Shown piece by piece: positions 16,001 through 24,106 of a stretch of DNA of 30,500 nt. The notes beneath the pieces were generated by a model that had not been told where the DNA came from, ran no database searches, and saw only the letters and a program-made list of their open reading frames with translations. The stretch comes from JAJRRH01 sp047638815 (GTDB lineage Bacteria > Bacteroidota > Bacteroidia > Flavobacteriales_D > JABDKJ01). The stretch spans positions 1-30,500 of the forward strand of contig JBLIMR010000031.1 of NCBI GenBank assembly GCA_047638815.1. The letters run 5' to 3'. Position 1 is the stretch's first letter. Each line of letters opens with the position of its first letter. The translations under genes were made by a program, and so were the position numbers.

Positions 16001-16770
16001 GCAATACTTTCACTTCTGATCTGATGCTCTGTGGTGTTCCTTATGTCTATGCTATTTCTGATATCAACGATTGTAACCCTGCTTCTGTAACAGGATTTGT
16101 TGACTGCTCTGAAATAGTTGATTGTCCAGAGCTCGGATTGAACATAGGAGATGAGTGTGATGATGGTAATGATGATTTAATACCTGGAATAGTCAATGAA
16201 AATTGCGAATGTGTTTCTGTTGAGGTTGATTGTCCAGAGCTCGGATTGAATATCGAAGACGCTTGCGATGATAATAACCCAAATACCATTGAAGATGTGG
16301 TAAATGATGATTGTATCTGTGAAGGTGAAGAATTAGTGTTAGGTTGTATGGATACGGCAGCTTGTAATTTCGATGCAGATGCAAACATGGATGATGGATC
16401 TTGCATAAATATTGGTGACGCTTGTGATGACAATGATCCAGAGACTGAAGGAGATGTAATAAATAATGATTGTATCTGTGAAGGAACTGTTGGTATTGTA
16501 GATCTTTCTGATAATGAAAGCGCGTTAATTATCTACCCTAATCCTGTCCAAAATGAACTGTTTTTAAATTTCCAATTAAAAGAAGCTGGACAGTTAACAT
16601 TCGAAATCTTTGATGTTTTAGGAAATCAAGTGAAAAGTACAGTTAAAAAATTAAATAGTGGAGAAGTGACTCATTCACTAAATACTGAATCCTTTGCAGC
16701 TGGCATGTATTTTCTTAGAATATCAAATAGTGAATATGCTGCTGCACAAAAATTCTTAATTGTTAGGTAA
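13096..16770 (+). CDS. Large modular secreted protein with T9SS type A sorting domain
   Basis: 1224 residues. Signal peptide 1-19 (ending TFAQ). 20-130: beta-rich domain shared with the gene at 7586, of possible cohesin-like fold (weak inference). About 166-315: lamin-tail-like domain (EITISNLGATTVDISDWRL ... VITLTWAP). 323-345: GCMDETACNYNEEAATDDGSC repeat. 396-505: domain beginning FCTDD and ending GCFELS....V..GDDCP, also found in the gene at 17511. About 509-1001: three tandem units of about 163-166 residues, each with ISG[DE]...C.GE..., PW.F, DNP, Y.LTS, then N.VET......YTVTF...GGD, GS..G.TFTSD, Y.[FY].[VI]SD. 1007-1130: three C.D.NP.T...V...C.C[EV] units and a second GCMD repeat. About 1145-1224: T9SS CTD (YPNPVQNELFLNF ... 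GMYFLRISNSEY). No catalytic motif is visible; a cell-surface or matrix adhesin role is inferred. Confidence 0.85.
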   Translation: MKRTVTTLSMLIIGLATFAQTFCLQLSEVSNDGNNYVVKIEMQGSVPFQLGSGNLQFSFPESAFEAPTLFSTTMVPPQYFNPSVTSSQPGQASLNIELVFPDTGMEIAIAPNWTELAQISFPIENAGAITPLEWSYNGGTTQTVVFADDEATQLFATSLECLGFATAEVDIIRLTKVDPTANEITISNLGATTVDISDWRLCSNFNYTFTGMDGDAAVAVVSGDFNLSPDEVITLTWAPATGFRDAGDDIGLYFPVGGFALATSMADFVQYLSAGNGRESVAVSKGIWTTGAFVEGDAPYNFDGGATDFGVEFWQGQVVDVLGCMDETACNYNEEAATDDGSCISATACDTCSGETDGSGVVIDNPEVGDSCDDGDEHTFDDAIVSCGLCSGQLCDVEVAILEATSTTVFCTDDEIDDTFTFNLIGGSGESSLLFATELDGTVLAALDVEPIDFNLSNDGEYLVYYMSYDGSPVLVDGDNIADFVGCFELSEPIVISVMSGDDCPFICEASAVISGEASLCEGEFGDIVIDFEGIEPWSFEYTINGSSSITINTFDNPYIFITNTAGSYTLTSMTDATGCLGTVSGKATITESGGPNIINLVETCSADLLTYVVTFEILGGDPGTYSIIGNPGSITGNTFTSDPIPSDNPYDFTVSDINNCTDNANGIFGCTCPATANISGDISVCSGETGCLQLVFTGIGPWAFICAIDGVDQPPITTIDNPYCLSTSVVGTYTLTSVSDANCVGTVLGAATVTESDGPIISNVVETCAIELLTYTVTFDITGGDPASYDVTGDSGSITGSTFTSDPIVDGDSYSFTVSDNSNCGSDNVSGVLNCTCPASAVISGDIAICSGECGDLVISFVGAAPWTFELYIDGISQLPPITTSDNPIFLCASVVGVYNLTSMADGTGCFGSFSGIATVTEFGSPVISNVVETISPDLMSYTVTFDVTGGDIASYVNIGTSPGSFVGNTFTSDLMLCGVPYVYAISDINDCNPASVTGFVDCSEIVDCPELGLNIGDECDDGNDDLIPGIVNENCECVSVEVDCPELGLNIEDACDDNNPNTIEDVVNDDCICEGEELVLGCMDTAACNFDADANMDDGSCINIGDACDDNDPETEGDVINNDCICEGTVGIVDLSDNESALIIYPNPVQNELFLNFQLKEAGQLTFEIFDVLGNQVKSTVKKLNSGEVTHSLNTESFAAGMYFLRISNSEYAAAQKFLIVR
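16117..16250 (+). repeat. Recent internal duplication in the modular protein gene
   Basis: The same 26 bases occur at 16117-16142 and 16225-16250, exactly 108 bases (36 codons) apart, encoding VDCPELGLNI both times. Flanks have diverged, but the identity at silent sites points to recent copying or gene conversion between cysteine-rich units. Confidence 0.7.
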
Positions 16771-16827
16771 TTATTAATGATTTGAGTCTTTTGAAATAAC
16801 AATTGACGCTTTTAGCTATTACTAAAT

Positions 16828-16858
16828 CCTTCTTGCCGTAGTGGAAAGAAGGTTTTTT
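16828..16858 (+). terminator. Rho-independent terminator
   Basis: CCTTCTT (16828-16834) pairs with AAGAAGG (16846-16852), followed directly by six T. Confidence 0.8.
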
Positions 16859-17203
16859 GTTGCTATTTGATTCTGGGTTTATCAGGTGAGTTGTTCCTAA
16901 ATTATCGTTGCAATAATATTAGTAGTATTACGACACAAGCGGTCATCAAATTTTGTGTTTTCTCCCAATCCCATATTCTTTGCCCCATGAAAAATCAACC
17001 GATATGGTTTCAGAAACGAAATATAATGTTTGCATAGTTTACAACTAGATAATTTGAGTCGCAATGACATAAAACAGTGCTCTCCGGGGCTGATCACAAC
17101 AGAACTTGTCAAGAGGCATCTATCTCATTGGCATTGTGTCAAATGGGTAATCTGTGGTTAGAAGAATGATTGTTCAATAGATTTTTTAGATAATTATTTA
17201 TTT

Positions 17204-17236
17204 AGCCTCCACAGCGTAAGTTGTGGAGGCTCTTTT
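17204..17236 (+). terminator. Orphan terminator-like hairpin
   Basis: AGCCTCCACA (17204-17213) and TGTGGAGGCT (17222-17231) form a perfect 10-bp stem with an eight-base loop, followed by CTTTT. The previous gene already ends with its own terminator 350 bases upstream, so this may end an unannotated small RNA or a lost gene. Confidence 0.55.
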
Positions 17237-17510
17237 ATTATTTAAGAATACTTTCTTATCAATAAACATGTTGGTATAATAGGGAATATCGCTTTGTGTC
17301 GTCAAGCTGACACCATGTGTATTTAAATGATAATCTGTCAATTTGGAGAAGCGTTTGGAAAAATGGCTGCATCTAGAGGGTGTAAATGAAAGCCAGTTGT
17401 ATTCAAATCTCCCTATGAATGCAATACACGTAGCCGATGTCTTAAACAACCTAATATTCTTACCCGCAGGGAGCGGCCATTAATCTAATTATTTACTTAA
17501 AATATATCTT

Positions 17511-18876
17511 ATGTTTAAAAACTATATAAATTACATTTTAGTGATTTGTGCTTTGTTCATTGGTGTCTCTGCATCAACTCAAACGACAGATTGCACACCA
17601 GTTGACCCAACCATTTGGGGGACAGGACCATGGATCTCAGGTGGATCCAATTATTCTTTTGTAGCTGAATCTGGAAACGATGCTATCCTCGCTACTGGAT
17701 CTGCAGATTTGTCCATTGAAGTTTTCGCTGGAGAATGTGGAGGCGAATCTTTAGGGATTTATAATACTGTTGGTGCTGGGGATATCGAAAGAATCGTGCT
17801 TGGTGATTTAACAACAGGTAGCATTCTCATACACTATTTCGGGTGGAGGTGATGATGTTCAGTCTAAAGTTAAAACCTATGCCGATTCGAGATTAGAAGA
17901 CTTCGATTGCAATGTCAACCAGGATCTCATTGATCAAATTTACGCTTTGAGAGAAGAGTCAATGTATATTAACCCTGCTGTTCAAGTGACTGGTTTTGCA
18001 TTCCGATTTGTCAATGTTTCAACCACAGAAACGATAGAGTTAGTGGATGCTACCGTTGATGGTTTCTATCAACAGCTTTCTACAATATCGGGATTGGAAA
18101 CTGGAGAGACTTATGCTATTTCTGTAAGTCATCAAGTGTTGCAAGTTGCAAATGGAGAAGTTTCCAATTTGTGGAGTGATTATGGAACTTCGTGCAATGT
18201 AACGATTAACTCAGGGGATGATTGCGCAGCAACAGCAGCGGTTATCTCAACAGGTTCGGAGACGACATTCTGTACGGATGATTCAACTGAGGATTTGGTA
18301 ACAGTAATGATGGATTCTCCTGGAGCAGGAAGTAATTCTGCATGGGTTATCACTTCAGATGCATTAGAGATTTTGGGATTGCCAGCAGGACCAACGTTCA
18401 ACTTCGAAGGTGTGCCCGCAGGAATATGTTTGATATGGTATGTAACATATGAAGATTACTTTACTGGAGCGGAGGTTGGCGCAAATGCAGCGGACTTAGG
18501 TGGATGTTTTGCATTATCAAATTCTATTGGTGTAACGAGATTAGTTGGTGGTGATTGTCCTTCAGCAGTAAATGCAACTTCAAGTTTAACTTCTTTGTCA
18601 TTCATTGAAGAAATTAAAGCAGTTGTTTATCCAAATCCAAATAGTGGAGAGCAGGTTTTTATTGAGATTCAAAACTTGAATGAGATTGATGAAAGTGTAG
18701 TTATTGAAGTGATGGATTTGTTCGGAAAGAAAGTTTATTCTGAGCAATTTACGATCTATGGGTCAAGAATGACACAGCAATTGAGTCTCAATAGTGACTT
18801 AGCGTCTGGATTATACCTGGTGCAGATTATCGCAAATGACAAATCTGCCGTTCAGAAGTTAACGATAAAACAGTAG
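17511..18876 (+). pseudogene. T9SS-substrate gene split by a single-base frameshift
   Basis: Two open frames, 17511-17852 (signal peptide plus start of a beta domain, ending in the atypical ILIHYFGWR) and 17947-18876 (309 residues), belong to one gene. In the second frame the sequence is open back across 17821-17946 and reads FSYTISGGGDDVQSKVKTY, the natural continuation of ...LGDLTTG; the overall length is 3 x 455 + 1. Skipping one base near 17818-17823 gives a 454-residue protein: signal peptide, pre-domain, a fibronectin-III-like segment (Q.TGFAFRFVNV...GLETGETYAISV), the FCTDD...GCFALSN...GDCP domain shared with the gene at 13096, and a T9SS CTD (VVYPNPNSGEQVF ... GLYLVQIIAND). It could be a true mutation, a sequencing error or, less likely, programmed slippage; no classic slippery heptamer is seen. 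Confidence 0.8.
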
Positions 18877-18901
18877 ATTTCTAGTTGGTTAATTAATAGT
18901 T

Positions 18902-18935
18902 AAAAGCCTTGCTGCATTTTTAGCAAGGCTTTTTT
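18902..18935 (+). terminator. Rho-independent terminator
   Basis: AAAAGCCTTGCT (18902-18913) pairs with AGCAAGGCTTTT (18922-18933) and runs into further T. Confidence 0.9.
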
Positions 18936-19247
18936 ATTTATGCAATTTGAGCTGAGTATTAGATTGTGTAATAGTCTGAGGCACTATAAGTGTTGTGTAA
19001 TGTATTTGACTATTTGTAGTACATGAATCTTAATGTTAATATGAAAATTGAGCAGTCAAATGATTAATAAACCATTTTAATAAAATTGCTAGGAATGAAT
19101 AAAGTCAATTCACAAATTGATAATTGAAAAATGTAAATGCTGTTCCTGTAAGTTTAAAGAGGTCAAGTGAGAGTAGCAATTAATCTCTAGAATAAATTAT
19201 TTAACTGATGTCATGTGTGAATGTCAATCAGCATTAAGCGCTAAAAA
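18936..19247. other. Intergenic region, AT-rich, no gene seen
   Basis: About 310 bases between the frameshifted T9SS-substrate gene and the convergent plug gene. I see no open frame, hairpin or RNA gene that I can support. Confidence 0.5.
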
Positions 19248-20612
19248 TTAAAAGTCTTGTGATCCAAAAACCCTAGCCCCAATCAATCTTTGATAATCGT
19301 CTGAGATGTCTTTAAAATAAACGAGAATGTCATAACCATTCTCAGTGGCAAAGTGAGAGCCTTCAATATGAGTAGCGTTAATTTGGCTGTCCCCGTCTTT
19401 AAGCATCACATATTGATAATCGTAATACCCTTGTTTTAGTATTATTTCAGTTTCATACTGATTTAATTGCTCATTGTAAAATAGCTGATTCCCCTTATGT
19501 GTTTGCCTGTCACTGAATCCACCCATTACATAGAGGTTTGCGTCTAGTTCTGGCTCGTCATAGGGCAGGGTGAAGTGTACTTTGACATAGTCAGCCTCTA
19601 CCTTAGAGTCAAAAGCGTCAGTTGTCTTTATCTCATAACGCCCGTTGATGTCAAAACGGGTGGTGTATACTGAGAATCTTCTTTTGCCATATGGTGTTAG
19701 CCAAGCATGAAAGCCATCTTCTTCTTGTACAATGCTCTGTACCTGTTCTGTTTGATAACGAATACTTCTTAAGTTAAAAAACCTGTACTCGTTCCCTCCA
19801 GCAAAGGAATATTTATTTTGCGATTCATAGATCAATCTTTTGTCCTTTATGTAAATAGGCTTCAGATCATACAATGCATTGTCCCATCTTTCATTTTGCC
19901 TTACAACAACTTCCAAGTCTCTGTATGGATTTACAATAGGAAACGATGCGTGTTGTATTTCGAATTCGACCAACTGCTTGTAGTTTCTGTCAGCATTGGA
20001 TGGCGCTCGTCTTACCTTAGGTACAATTGCTACGCTGTTTTCTACCAACATAAATCGCTTGGACAAGACAGGCTGATCTTCTTCATTGTCTCTCATGACC
20101 AGAATGATATAATTACCAGATATTTTGGCGCTCATATTTCTATTCGGAAATTGTAATTCGTAATGGACGTATTGGATCAGAGTGTTGAACGAGAAATCGT
20201 AATCTGTTATTACGTCTGAGAAGAAACCTTCAATATATTGATTCTCAAGTAAGTCAGTTGGGTTCCATTTAGCGTCACAATGTATGATCTTGTAGTAATA
20301 GTCTTCAACATCAGTGCCTAGGTCATCAAAGCTTAGTGTTAGCGTTTCACCACTTGTCAATCTCGCAATAGGACTGCTAAGTGGGTATCCGGTCAGGTGC
20401 ATTTGATCCGTTTTTATATTCTCATTGTAAACATGATCTTCATACCGTATTGCATTATCATCGAAATAGGGGCTGTCTTCTTGCTCTTTTTCAACATACT
20501 CATTTTTTTCTTCCTCCGTATAGTCAAATTCTGAGATTTTATTAGTCTCAGAACAAGACATTAAAGTCAATAAAATCACGATTTTTAACGCTTGTAGATT
20601 ATTCAATTTCAT
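19248..20612 (-). CDS. T9SS plug protein (DUF5103), probable lipoprotein
   Basis: 454 residues. The family plugs the SprA outer-membrane translocon of the type IX secretion system on its periplasmic side when no substrate is engaged. Family marks: YEDHVYNENIKTDQMHLTG (about 56-75), Y.YKIIHCDAKWNPTDL with IEGFFSDVITDYDFSFNT (about 105-145), PNR......SGNYIILV, KRFMLVEN, NPYRDLEV.V.QN.RWDNA, and a C-terminal beta domain (ANLYVMGGFSDRQ ... GYYDYQYVMLKD). The N-terminus ends its hydrophobic stretch in LMSC (Cys20), a plausible lipobox. It lies between T9SS substrates and the NQR operon, transcribed divergently from nqrA. DUF5103 genes are often scattered in genomes, so proximity to substrates may be chance. 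Confidence 0.88.
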   Translation of the reverse strand: MKLNNLQALKIVILLTLMSCSETNKISEFDYTEEEKNEYVEKEQEDSPYFDDNAIRYEDHVYNENIKTDQMHLTGYPLSSPIARLTSGETLTLSFDDLGTDVEDYYYKIIHCDAKWNPTDLLENQYIEGFFSDVITDYDFSFNTLIQYVHYELQFPNRNMSAKISGNYIILVMRDNEEDQPVLSKRFMLVENSVAIVPKVRRAPSNADRNYKQLVEFEIQHASFPIVNPYRDLEVVVRQNERWDNALYDLKPIYIKDKRLIYESQNKYSFAGGNEYRFFNLRSIRYQTEQVQSIVQEEDGFHAWLTPYGKRRFSVYTTRFDINGRYEIKTTDAFDSKVEADYVKVHFTLPYDEPELDANLYVMGGFSDRQTHKGNQLFYNEQLNQYETEIILKQGYYDYQYVMLKDGDSQINATHIEGSHFATENGYDILVYFKDISDDYQRLIGARVFGSQDF

Positions 20613-20649
20613 TTGTTAAATACTATAGCAAATAATTCGAAAAAGGTAT

Positions 20650-20678
20650 TTGCTTTTATAAAATCACCTTTATATTTG
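20650..20678 (+). promoter_or_regulatory. Promoter of the nqr operon
   Basis: TTG at 20650-20652, an 18-base spacer and TATATTTG at 20671-20678, a perfect match to the Bacteroidota pattern TTG-N(17-23)-TAnnTTTG. The nqrA start is 64 bases downstream. Confidence 0.75.
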
Positions 20679-20742
20679 CCCTTTGAAACAAACGCGAAAT
20701 TAACTTAAATATTCGCAGGTATAATATAAGACAAAAGCTTCA

Positions 20743-22101
20743 ATGTCTAAGACCATAAAGATCAAAAAAGGCAAGGATATCAAACTTGTCGGTGTTCCCG
20801 AGAAAATAACGACTAACGCTCAGTATTCTGATTATCATACGATAAAGCCTGTGGATTTCACTGGTTTGACTCCTAAGATGGTCTTGAAAGAAGGAGCCGT
20901 GGTTAAAGCCGGGACAGTGTTGTTCTATGATAAGAACAACGAGAAAATAAAATTCGTATCCCCCGTTAGTGGCACCCTTGAAGAGATTCAACGTGGCGCT
21001 AAAAGGAAGATCCTCGGAGTGAAAATCAAAGCAGATAAGGAAATTTCTTACGAAAAGAATGCTGTGATTGATCCCAATAGTCTTTCAAGAGAGGAGCTTA
21101 TCGATAAAATGCTGGAGGTTGGACTGTGGCCAATGATTAGAAGAAGACCATTCTCAACGGTGGCCGATCCATTCGAAATGCCACGTGACATTTATATATC
21201 TTGTCTAGATTCTGCACCATTGGCACCTTCTATGGGGTATTTGGTTAAAGGTAATGAAGCGATCTTTCAGGCTGGATTGGATGCATTGGTTAAATTGACC
21301 AATGGAAAAGTTTATTTAGGTGTGGACGATTCTGATAGAGATAATCCTTTTACTCAATTCAAAGGGGTAGAGTTTTTAAATATTTCGGGACCACATCCTG
21401 CAGGAAACGTTGGTGTGCAAGTGCATCATCACAAGCCAATCAATCAAGGAGAAGCAATATGGTATACATATGCTCAAGAGATTTTAACCATTGGTAAGTA
21501 CTTTATTTCAGGTCAATATGATGCGACAAGAGTTATAGCACTAACTGGATCCGGTGTGACATCTCCAAAGTATTACAAAACGGTTCTGGGTGCTAAAATT
21601 AGCTCGATTACAGACGGGCAACTGAAAGATGGAAACTATCGTGTTATATCTGGAAATGTGTTAACAGGTCAGAAAGTGAATACTGATGAATCTGTCGGAT
21701 TTTTCGATAATCAAATTACCGTTATTCCAGAAGGAGACCAGCTTAAGTTCTTCTTAACTGATGGATGGTTAAGTCCTGGATTGAAAAAATTCAGTATGTC
21801 CAGATCGTATCCATCTTGGTTAATGCCAAATAAGACATACGACTTGGATACCAATCTTAATGGTGAAATAAGAGGATTCGTAATGACAGGTGAATTGGAA
21901 AAAGTATTTCCATTTGACATCTATCCAATGCAATTGGTCAAGTCAATTATGGCAAATGACATAGAGGCAATGGAGCAACTCGGTATTTATGAAGTTGACT
22001 CTGAAGACTTCGCTTTGCCAGAAGTTGTGTGTACGTCCAAAATCAATATTCAAGAGATCGTTAAGAATGGCCTTGAAGACTTGAGAAAAGAATTAATGTA
22101 A
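20743..22101 (+). CDS. nqrA: Na+-translocating NADH:quinone reductase subunit A
   Basis: 452 residues, full length. NqrA is the soluble cytoplasmic subunit that docks on NqrB and contributes to the quinone site of the Na+ pump. It carries the typical N-terminal barrel-sandwich segment (KGKDIKLVGVPEKI; PKMVLKEGAVVKAGTVLFYD), WPMIRRRPFSTVADP (near 129-143) and HPAGNVGVQVHHHKPINQGE (near 218-237). First gene of a complete six-gene operon; nqrB follows after 17 bases. In Bacteroidota the quinone is normally menaquinone (family knowledge). Confidence 0.97.
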   Translation: MSKTIKIKKGKDIKLVGVPEKITTNAQYSDYHTIKPVDFTGLTPKMVLKEGAVVKAGTVLFYDKNNEKIKFVSPVSGTLEEIQRGAKRKILGVKIKADKEISYEKNAVIDPNSLSREELIDKMLEVGLWPMIRRRPFSTVADPFEMPRDIYISCLDSAPLAPSMGYLVKGNEAIFQAGLDALVKLTNGKVYLGVDDSDRDNPFTQFKGVEFLNISGPHPAGNVGVQVHHHKPINQGEAIWYTYAQEILTIGKYFISGQYDATRVIALTGSGVTSPKYYKTVLGAKISSITDGQLKDGNYRVISGNVLTGQKVNTDESVGFFDNQITVIPEGDQLKFFLTDGWLSPGLKKFSMSRSYPSWLMPNKTYDLDTNLNGEIRGFVMTGELEKVFPFDIYPMQLVKSIMANDIEAMEQLGIYEVDSEDFALPEVVCTSKINIQEIVKNGLEDLRKELM

Positions 22102-22118
22102 AATAATTAAAGACACTC

Positions 22119-23309
22119 ATGAAGTTTCTTGAAAATATAGTAAAAAACCTTAAGCCAAAGTTTGAGGAAGGGGGGAAGTTAAATAAGTACTTATCGGTTT
22201 ACGATTCCTTAGAAACTTTTCTTTTTACACCTGATCATACCACAAAGTCAGGATCGCATATTCGTGATGGGATCGATCTGAAGAGAACGATGATGATGGT
22301 GATCATGGCCATGATTCCAGCATTGATATTTGGAATGTGGAACATTGGACATTTCCATTATTTGAGTACTGGAGAATCTATGGACCTTATGGGTAAGTTC
22401 CTTTACGGAGCATTCAAAGTGATTCCAATGATTGCCGTGAGTTATGGTGTAGGACTTGGCGTTGAATTCATTTTTGCTTTCAAAGCAAAACATGGTTTGC
22501 ACGAAGGATATTTAGTGTCAGGAATGTTAATTCCACTGTGTATGCCGCCAGAGATACCGCTATGGATGTTGGCAATTGCAATTGTATTTGCAGTGCTCGT
22601 TGGTAAGGAGGTGTTCGGTGGAACTGGAATGAACATTATGAATATTGCCCTTTTGGCAAGAGCATTTGTGTTCTTTGCGTACCCAACGAAAATAGCTGGA
22701 GAGATATGGGTTGCTGAGCCAGGAACAGTTGATGGATACACTGGAGCTACCGCAATGGGTGATTTGTCTACCACTGTAGGTAAGGCTATGGACTCCCCTG
22801 AAGTGATGGCAGTTATGACTAAATTTCAGGATGGAATGTACAGCATGTCAAATGCTTTTTATGGAACCATTCCTGGTTCTGTTGGAGAGACTTCAGCGGT
22901 TGCCATTCTTATTGGTGCAGCCTTGTTGCTCTTTACAGGAATTGCAAGTTGGAGGGTTATGTTGTCATTTTTAGGTGGTGGATTGGCCATGGGTGCAATC
23001 TTTAACTTGGCTGGAGCAAATGCATTTATGACCGTTAGTCCAGTGCATCAAATCTTATTGGGAGGATTCATGTTCGGTATGGTCTTCATGGCAACTGATC
23101 CTGTAACTTCAGCACAAACAAATACAGGGAAATGGATTTACGGATTCTTCGCAGGATTCTTTGGAATCATGTTTAGAGTTTTCAATCCTGCGTATCCAGA
23201 AGGAATAATGTTGGCGATACTCTTTATGAATATCATGGCACCTATGATTGATCATTATGTCATCCAAGGCAACATCAAAAAACGACTTAAAAGACTTAAA
23301 ACAGCGTAA
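22119..23309 (+). CDS. nqrB: Na+-translocating NADH:quinone reductase subunit B
   Basis: 396 residues with about ten membrane helices. NqrB binds FMN covalently and forms the sodium channel with the other membrane subunits. The flavinylation motif is intact in GYTGATAM, acceptor Thr211. Also visible are TKSGSHIRDGIDLKRTMMMV near the N-terminus, GGTGMNIMNIALLARAF, and the C-terminal GGFMFGMVFMATDPVTSA. It is paralogous to the stand-alone protein at 377 and shows what that protein lacks. Two bases separate it from nqrC. Confidence 0.97.
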   Translation: MKFLENIVKNLKPKFEEGGKLNKYLSVYDSLETFLFTPDHTTKSGSHIRDGIDLKRTMMMVIMAMIPALIFGMWNIGHFHYLSTGESMDLMGKFLYGAFKVIPMIAVSYGVGLGVEFIFAFKAKHGLHEGYLVSGMLIPLCMPPEIPLWMLAIAIVFAVLVGKEVFGGTGMNIMNIALLARAFVFFAYPTKIAGEIWVAEPGTVDGYTGATAMGDLSTTVGKAMDSPEVMAVMTKFQDGMYSMSNAFYGTIPGSVGETSAVAILIGAALLLFTGIASWRVMLSFLGGGLAMGAIFNLAGANAFMTVSPVHQILLGGFMFGMVFMATDPVTSAQTNTGKWIYGFFAGFFGIMFRVFNPAYPEGIMLAILFMNIMAPMIDHYVIQGNIKKRLKRLKTA

Positions 23310-23311
23310 CT

Positions 23312-24103
23312 ATGGCAGTGAATAAAGAAGGAAGCGCGTACACGTTTATGTTCGCCATTATTCTGGTAATCTTGGTTGGATCAACACTAGCATTTACTTC
23401 TATGGCATTGAAAGATACCATAAAGAAGAATGTGAATGATAAAAAGATGATGAACATCTTATCATCAATGGGAGTGGAGTCAACAAGAGCGAATGCATCG
23501 GTGGAATTTGAAAAGTACATTACGGATAGAATCCTTTTGGATGTCGATGGTAAGGTTCTTAATACTAATGAAGGAGCAATTGATCCCTTGAATAAGGAAG
23601 ATGCTTTTAACCTAGATGTAAAAAAGGAGTACAAAGGCAAGATTGCAAAGTTGGTTCAGAAATTGAAAAACAATAAGGAGGAGCTGATGACTGAAGTTGC
23701 TGCTGCTGGAACGCAATATCCATTGTTCATTGGTGAAAAGGATGGTAAGCAATTATACATTATGCCTATGGTTGGTACAGGTCTTTGGGGACCAATATGG
23801 GGTTATGTTTCAGTTGAAGATGATTTCAATACAATATTTGGTGCCGCTTTCGATCACAAAACTGAAACACCAGGTCTTGGCGCAGAAATTAAGGAGCCGT
23901 TTTTCGAAAAACCTTTTGAGGGCCTGAAATTATATGATGATGGTGGCAAATATGTTTCGATCACAGCGAGAAAAGGAGGGAAGATCCAAGGTAATCCTCA
24001 TCAAGTTGACGGTATTACAGGAGGAACAATTACAAGTAACGGAGTTAACGAAATGTTGTACCGCTCGATACTTATATATACAAGATACTTCAAAACATTA
24101 TAA
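23312..24103 (+). CDS. nqrC: Na+-translocating NADH:quinone reductase subunit C
   Basis: 263 residues: one N-terminal membrane helix (about 10-30) and a periplasmic FMN-binding domain. The flavinylation motif reads DGITGGTITSNGV, acceptor Thr241; the central Ala of SGAT is Gly here, a change I know from Bacteroidota NqrC. Other marks are GTGLWGPIWGYV and ETPGLGAEI. It starts two bases after nqrB and is followed three bases later by nqrD. Confidence 0.96.
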   Translation: MAVNKEGSAYTFMFAIILVILVGSTLAFTSMALKDTIKKNVNDKKMMNILSSMGVESTRANASVEFEKYITDRILLDVDGKVLNTNEGAIDPLNKEDAFNLDVKKEYKGKIAKLVQKLKNNKEELMTEVAAAGTQYPLFIGEKDGKQLYIMPMVGTGLWGPIWGYVSVEDDFNTIFGAAFDHKTETPGLGAEIKEPFFEKPFEGLKLYDDGGKYVSITARKGGKIQGNPHQVDGITGGTITSNGVNEMLYRSILIYTRYFKTL

Positions 24104-24106
24104 GCT

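Larger units (their letters stand above)
16771..17510. other. Intergenic region, 740 bp
   Basis: Contains the terminator of the modular protein at 16828-16858 and a second terminator-like hairpin at 17204-17236 with no gene before it. I see no convincing protein gene; open stretches on the minus strand (16897-17112, 17198-17449) show no family resemblance and have low-complexity, non-protein-like sequence. Confidence 0.5.

Noticed and set aside
17198..17449. Minus-strand 83-codon frame as a gene
   Set aside because: No signal, family resemblance or promoter; it overlaps the orphan terminator and its composition is unlike the real genes here.
17811..17830. Programmed frameshift in the T9SS-substrate gene
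   Set aside because: No slippery heptamer or strong downstream structure is visible; mutation or sequencing error is simpler.
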